From Oscillochloris sp. ZM17-4 (lineage in GTDB: Bacteria; Chloroflexota; Chloroflexia; Chloroflexales; Chloroflexaceae): 52,321 nucleotides of DNA. Under the pieces are notes generated by a model, which was not told where the DNA came from, did not search any database, and saw nothing but the letters and a program-made list of their open reading frames with translations. Made by a program: the position numbers and the translations under genes. Within the stretch, counting starts at the first letter, position 1; each line of letters begins with the position of its first letter. The stretch covers positions 365,114 to 417,434 of the forward strand of contig NZ_JAIEWN010000001.1 of NCBI RefSeq assembly GCF_019599295.1, read 5' to 3'. This document shows, piece by piece, positions 48,447 to 52,321 of the stretch.

Positions 48447-49093
48447 TTCGGCGCCATGGCGGCCAGGCCCTCGGCCAGCGGCGCGGCCTCGCCGGCCGCC
48501 AGGCGCAGCAGGCCGGCCAGCGCGGCCCCCGGCCAGTGCGCGTAGAGCCCGACCTGGAGCAGCGTGCCGTGGCGGCGGCGCACCTGCGAGAAGCCGACCA
48601 GCTTGCGCCCGCCGGCCAGGATCTCGTAGGGCGAGCGCCCGGCGAAGCAGGCCCGGCGAAGCAGCGGCCCCAGGGCGCGAGTGTCCTCGCGGGCCTCGGC
48701 CACGCTGATCGGCGCGGCCGGCGCCCCCAGCCGCCCGAGGGCGTCGGCCCAGGCCTCGCCCAGCCAGCGGTAGGACTCGCTCACGTCAGAGAGGGCCAGG
48801 GCGTGGCCGGGCGGCAGCACAATGTCCTGCATCAGCAGGCCGGGCACAAACAGCACCGCGGTGCCGCCGCTGGCCCGCCGGTGCAGGCTGGCCCCGGCCG
48901 CCGCGCAGGCAGCGAGGTCAACCTCGGCGATCTTCTGGCCCGAGCCGATCACCAGGGCCGGGCCGGGCGACTCGTACCAGCGCATAGCCGACGTCGGCAC
49001 CGCCAGCAGCCCGGCCAGCAGCGCCTCAGCGGAGGCCAGCTCGCGCTGGGCGTCGCCCGCGCTGTGGGGGAGCAGGCGCCATGTGTTGCTCAT
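48407..49093 (-). CDS. Biotin/lipoate A/B protein ligase family protein
   Basis: The 228-residue protein shows the LplA/LipM fold: PALVIGSGQ, the RRASGGTAVLF motif, and the catalytic lysine region GGRKLVGFSQVRRRHG. Such enzymes attach or transfer lipoate or octanoate to carrier domains. The length suits a stand-alone catalytic domain. The last ~12 residues (GRSNRRHDCVS) and stop come from the palindrome at 48375-48446, so the native end may have been replaced. A methyl-transfer-like ATL gene lies upstream in the same direction. Confidence 0.85.
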   Translation of the reverse strand: MSNTWRLLPHSAGDAQRELASAEALLAGLLAVPTSAMRWYESPGPALVIGSGQKIAEVDLAACAAAGASLHRRASGGTAVLFVPGLLMQDIVLPPGHALALSDVSESYRWLGEAWADALGRLGAPAAPISVAEAREDTRALGPLLRRACFAGRSPYEILAGGRKLVGFSQVRRRHGTLLQVGLYAHWPGAALAGLLRLAAGEAAPLAEGLAAMAPKQGRSNRRHDCVS

Positions 49094-49108
49094 ATCGTCA
49101 GTCGCATG

Positions 49109-49495
49109 CTAAAACAGCTCCAGCTGCTCGGGCGCGTCGTCGTGGGGCGGCGGCGGGCCGAAGCGGTGCGCGGCGGCGAAGGCCATGTCGGGGCCGGCCC
49201 AGCGGTGGTGGACCATCAGCGCGCGGCCGCGGCGGTCGAAGGCCACGCCCTCGGCCTCCAGCAGCCGGCGCTGCTCCAGCCCCCGCGTGCTGATCGCGCC
49301 GTCCTGGCTGACAATGCGCTGCCAGGGCACGTCGGGCGCGTGCTCGCCCATCGCCCGCAGCGCCTCGCCCACCGTGCGGGCGTCGCAGCCGCCGCCGACC
49401 ATGGCCGCCACATCGCCGTAGCTCGTCACCTGGCCCGGCGGGATCTGCCGGCACAACAGGTAGATCCGGGCGTAGAGCGGGGGTGCTGTGGTCAT
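49109..49495 (-). CDS. Alkyltransferase-like (ATL) DNA repair protein
   Basis: The 128-residue protein is the O6-alkylguanine-DNA-transferase DNA-binding domain with the active-site PCHR cysteine replaced by tryptophan (VPWQRIVSQDG, W58). ATL proteins bind alkylated guanine and hand lesions to nucleotide excision repair without removing the alkyl group. The winged-helix segment (TSYGDVAAMVG) and the conserved arginine in CDARTVGEAL are present. ATG 49495 has AGGAGG 7-8 nt upstream; upstream frame codons are rejected as antisense to the neighbour. Confidence 0.92.
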   Translation of the reverse strand: MTTAPPLYARIYLLCRQIPPGQVTSYGDVAAMVGGGCDARTVGEALRAMGEHAPDVPWQRIVSQDGAISTRGLEQRRLLEAEGVAFDRRGRALMVHHRWAGPDMAFAAAHRFGPPPPHDDAPEQLELF

Positions 49496-49511
49496 AGGGG
49501 AATCCTCCTGA

Positions 49512-52091
49512 TCACGGCCAGAGCTGCGCCGCCAGCCGGGCCGCCGCCTCGCCCCGGCCGAACGCGACGATGATCGGGTCGCTGGTGCCGGGGTAGTCCG
49601 GCACATGCTCCAGCGGGGCCGCGCCAGAGCCGAGGGCGGCCAGGGCCGCGGCCCTGGCGGCGGGCGAGGCGCTGGCCGGCAGCAGCAGCAGGGCCGGGCC
49701 GTCGGCGGGCAGCGGATCGCCGGTGTAGCCGTTTGTCGGCAGGCCGTAGGCCAGGAAGCGCACCGTGTCCTCGGCGCGCAGCTTGTCGGGCATGTAGACC
49801 TGCACCGCCCGCAGCTCCGGATCGGCGCTGAGGAAGGGCGCCTGGGCCGCCCGGCCGAGCGCCGTCTCCAGCAGGTCGAACTCGCCGTAGACCCGCGGCT
49901 CGACGCGCATCACCCCGAAGTAGAGCCAGGTGTTGAAGCCCAGGCTGAAGATCAGCAGGCCGGCGGCGACGATCTGGCGCGGCCGCCCGCCGGGGCGCAG
50001 CAGCAGCACCTCGATGGCCAGGGCGGCCAGCATGCAGGCCGGAGCGAGCATGCCCAGGGCGCGCATGGCGTGGGGCGCATCGCTGCTGAAGATCGCCGGG
50101 ATCAGGTAGACCAGCGGGATGGCCAGGACCGCCATGCGGCCGGGGCTGCGCGGAGCGCGCAGGGCCAGGGCCAGGCCGAGCAGCAGCAGTAGCCCAGAGG
50201 CCGGGTCGAGCATCGGCACATCGGGCATGTGGTGGCGACCGTTGGGCTCACCTTGCACGTGCCACATCAGCAGGTAGCGCTCGCCGTTGGCCAGCAGCAG
50301 CCCTAGCGGCGTGTGGGTGTCCAGGTAGTTTGAGCTGAGCACCGAGACCTGGCTGACCCGCCGGTTGTAGTCGCCGTAGTCCTGGGCGATGTAGCTCAGC
50401 AGCGGGGCCATCGTCAGCAGGCCGACGGCGGCGGCCACGGCCAGGCCGGGCAGGGCGCGACGCCAGGCGGCGGGCGAGCGCCGCAGGCGCACCATCACCA
50501 GCATGGCCAGGGCGATCGGCGCGACCCGCCCGGTGTGGTAGGCGTAGGTGGCCAGGCCGGCGCAGAGGCCAGCCAAACCCAATTGCAGATTGCAGATTGC
50601 AGATTGCAGCCGGCCAATCTGCAATCTGCAATCTGCAATCTGCAATCCTCTCCAGGCCAGCCCCACGGCGGTGAGCGTGAGCAGGTGGTCGAGGGTGGCC
50701 GGGAAGGCCCAGCGGCTCATGCTCAGGCCCCAGGAGGCCCAGGCCAGCAGGGCGGCCGCGATCAGGGCCGGGCGCCGGCCGAGCAGCGGGGCGGCCGCCC
50801 AGAAGAGGGCCAGCGGGGTCAGCCCGCCGATAACTGCTGAGACCAGCCGGTCGCTCCAGACGTGTGGGCCGAGCAGGCCGACCACCGGCGCCATCAGGTA
50901 GAACAGCAGGGCCGGCAGGTCGGCGCCCTCGGCCACGTAGATCGGGCGGTAGCTCGGGTCGTTCCAGATCATCAGGGCCTGTAGGCCGTGGCGCGACTCA
51001 TCGCGCCAGAGGCCGGCGGGCTCGCCGCCAAGGTTGTAGAGCCGCAGGAGGAGGGCCAGGCCGACGATAGCCAGGAGCAGAAGCAGATCACCCCCCCGCT
51101 CGGCCCTCACCACCCTCCCCTCTCCCGCTGCGGCGGGAGAGGGGATGCGATCTTCGGACAGGCTCAGGCTGGCCCAGGCGCCCACGAGCAGCCCGGCCAG
51201 GCCGAGGGGAGCCGGCAGGCCGGCGCGGATGGCGAGCAGGCTCACAAAGGCCAGGGCCAGCCCAGCCCAGCCCAGGGCGGGTCGCGCGCCCGCCCAGGCC
51301 CAAGCCCGGCCCAGCCCCGCGCTGAGCTGCGGGGCGAAGGTCAGGGCGGCCAGGGGCAGCGCCGGCCACCAGGGCCAGCCCAGGGTGGGCAGCAGGAAGC
51401 CCGCGTCGGTCGGCCGCGCGGCGGCCCAGCCCATCGCCAGGGCCACGGCAAGCCCCGCGCCCATGGCCGGCGCCGGGGCCGCGCCCACGCGCAGCAGGAG
51501 CAGCCAGGCGATCAGCGGCAGGGCCAGCAGGTAGAGGCTGCGCACCGGCGGCGGCAGGAGCGGCCGCCCGGCCGGCGCCGCCGCCGCGACATCCGTCAGG
51601 GCCACCCCCAGCTCGCGCGGGTCGCCCTCAGGCACGTAGGCCTCGGCCTGGAAGGACAGGGCCGTCTCTCCGGCGGCGGCGGTGGGGGCGAGGATGTGGT
51701 AGCGGCGGAAGCCTGGCCCGACCGCGATCTGGCCGAGGGAGACCCCCGCCGAGGCGAGGGTAAAGACCGGCGCGGCCACGCCCGCGGGGCGCGGCGCGGC
51801 CGCGCGCAGGGAGACGATCGCCGGGCGGCCCTCGAAGCCGTAGAGGTAGACCCCAAACAGCGGCTGCGACCAGCGGTAGGTGTCGGTGCCGTTCTGCTCA
51901 AGGCTGTAGAATCGCACGAGGTAGCGCCGGTCGCCCGTGTCGCCGGCGCGCAGGGCGTAGCCGGGATTGGCCCACACCGATCCGAGCAGCATCGCCGCGA
52001 GGGTGGTCAGCAGGAGCAGGGCGGGAGCGTAGTGTTGAATGTTGAATGCTGAATGTTGAATGCTGAATGTCGAGTGCTGAGTATCTGTCAT
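49512..52091 (-). CDS. Large membrane glycosyltransferase, GT-C/PMT-like, with repeat-encoded segments
   Basis: The 859-residue polytopic protein has many hydrophobic helices, an N-terminal extracytoplasmic domain (about 35-185), and a GT-C-like first-loop motif GLWRDESRHG near residue 370. It probably transfers a lipid-linked sugar; substrate unknown. Three segments are coded by repeats: residues 1-22 (CATTCAA array), a GEDR..PSPAAAGEGRV-type loop (palindrome 51117-51144), and a CRLQIGRLQSAICNLQ stretch (CAATCTG array 50580-50646). ATG 52091 is chosen; GTG 52121 is an alternative. Beyond it, 52092-52321 shows small GC-rich inverted repeats but no gene. Confidence 0.8.
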   Translation of the reverse strand: MTDTQHSTFSIQHSAFNIQHYAPALLLLTTLAAMLLGSVWANPGYALRAGDTGDRRYLVRFYSLEQNGTDTYRWSQPLFGVYLYGFEGRPAIVSLRAAAPRPAGVAAPVFTLASAGVSLGQIAVGPGFRRYHILAPTAAAGETALSFQAEAYVPEGDPRELGVALTDVAAAAPAGRPLLPPPVRSLYLLALPLIAWLLLLRVGAAPAPAMGAGLAVALAMGWAAARPTDAGFLLPTLGWPWWPALPLAALTFAPQLSAGLGRAWAWAGARPALGWAGLALAFVSLLAIRAGLPAPLGLAGLLVGAWASLSLSEDRIPSPAAAGEGRVVRAERGGDLLLLLAIVGLALLLRLYNLGGEPAGLWRDESRHGLQALMIWNDPSYRPIYVAEGADLPALLFYLMAPVVGLLGPHVWSDRLVSAVIGGLTPLALFWAAAPLLGRRPALIAAALLAWASWGLSMSRWAFPATLDHLLTLTAVGLAWRGLQIADCRLQIGRLQSAICNLQLGLAGLCAGLATYAYHTGRVAPIALAMLVMVRLRRSPAAWRRALPGLAVAAAVGLLTMAPLLSYIAQDYGDYNRRVSQVSVLSSNYLDTHTPLGLLLANGERYLLMWHVQGEPNGRHHMPDVPMLDPASGLLLLLGLALALRAPRSPGRMAVLAIPLVYLIPAIFSSDAPHAMRALGMLAPACMLAALAIEVLLLRPGGRPRQIVAAGLLIFSLGFNTWLYFGVMRVEPRVYGEFDLLETALGRAAQAPFLSADPELRAVQVYMPDKLRAEDTVRFLAYGLPTNGYTGDPLPADGPALLLLPASASPAARAAALAALGSGAAPLEHVPDYPGTSDPIIVAFGRGEAAARLAAQLWP
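50580..50646. repeat. CAATCTG heptamer inverted array inside the glycosyltransferase
   Basis: Units of TTGCAGA are followed by CAATCTG units around GCCGGC, giving a long potential hairpin that is translated in frame. Confidence 0.9.
51117..51144. repeat. CCCCTCTCCCGC palindrome inside the glycosyltransferase
   Basis: Arms 51117-51128 and 51133-51144 are identical to those at the 3' end of hemD (27134-27159), with a different 4-nt centre. Confidence 0.88.
52030..52085. repeat. TTGAATG-type heptamer array at the glycosyltransferase start
   Basis: About seven units of GTTGAAT/GCTGAAT lie over the first codons of the glycosyltransferase, encoding a His/Ser/Gln-rich N-terminus, with the same unit as arrays at 12391 and 17422. 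Confidence 0.88.
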
Positions 52092-52321
52092 GCGCCCTAA
52101 GTCTTCGTTCTTCAAAAGCACCCGAACACAGCCCGCAAAGGCGAGCGTTATGAGAATGATTCGGCTGACGACGCATTATACCCGAGCTCCGCAGCGCGTC
52201 GCTGGGCACGCAGACCAGGGCATGGGCAACGTCCTGCGCGCCCCCCTGGCTGGCCACTGACATCGCGCCGGCAGGGCGCGCTGCGCCGGGCGTCGGCCTG
52301 CGCCGACGCCGCACCCGCCCA

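Noticed and set aside
52092-52321. Minus-strand frame near the right edge
   Set aside because: It overlaps the glycosyltransferase start in another frame and shows no domain; the region only has small GC-rich inverted repeats.

Overview
The window is about 68-70 % GC and carries a large block of tetrapyrrole and bacteriochlorophyll genes: oxygen-dependent cyclase acsF, bchH, a PUCC-family transporter, hemA-C-D-B-E-L, oxygen-dependent hemF, bchN (truncated), bchB, a BciB-type 8-vinyl reductase and bchL. Together with the sequence style (high GC, abundant short tandem and palindromic repeats), this points to a phototrophic member of the Chloroflexota, Chloroflexales-like. That assignment is inference from gene content, not a phylogeny.

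Layout. 1-6342 (minus strand): a histidine-degradation operon, hutU-hutI-hutH, in which an upstream sensor histidine kinase runs in frame into hutU without a stop codon. 6343-8720: a shared structured repeat, a single-domain response regulator, and a degenerate HNH domain fused to a seven-bladed WD40 propeller. 8844-14818: purine/ureide catabolism (ureidoglycine aminohydrolase, a ureidoglycolate amidohydrolase-like M20 enzyme, a fused FAD/2Fe-2S xanthine-dehydrogenase-type subunit), with a membrane glycosyltransferase and a methyltransferase. 15105-16976: three broken genes side by side (a bilin-reductase-like 5' fragment, a beta-propeller protein lacking its N-terminus, and the 3' half of bchM). 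17084-38256: the pigment block, interrupted by a SulP transporter on the opposite strand. 38494-41451 (minus): two cobalamin-type radical SAM enzymes. 42016-44665: DsbA-like protein, secD and the first ~45 codons of secF. 44550-52091: truncated zinc-ribbon/FHA protein, PAS-PAS-GGDEF protein, M20 peptidase, lipoate-ligase-like protein, alkyltransferase-like protein and a large membrane glycosyltransferase.

How the genes work together. hemA and hemL make 5-aminolevulinate, hemB/C/D build uroporphyrinogen III, and hemE and hemF lead towards protoporphyrin IX. BchH (with BchI/D, not in the window) inserts Mg, BchM methylates, AcsF closes ring E, BchN/B/L reduces ring D, and BciB reduces the 8-vinyl group. 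As sequenced, bchM and bchN are incomplete, so the pathway cannot be read as intact from this window alone.

The most unusual features are: (i) the histidine kinase-urocanase in-frame fusion; (ii) families of long palindromes that share their ends but have unrelated, still self-complementary cores; (iii) heptamer and palindrome repeats that are translated as extra peptides inside core enzymes (HemD, BchH, BchB, BciB, the Xdh subunit, a glycosyltransferase) and that supply stop codons; (iv) a ~170-190 bp multi-hairpin repeat placed just upstream of two signalling genes; and (v) several mid-gene truncation junctions that are either real genome decay or assembly errors. No tRNA, rRNA, CRISPR array or insertion-sequence transposase was found.
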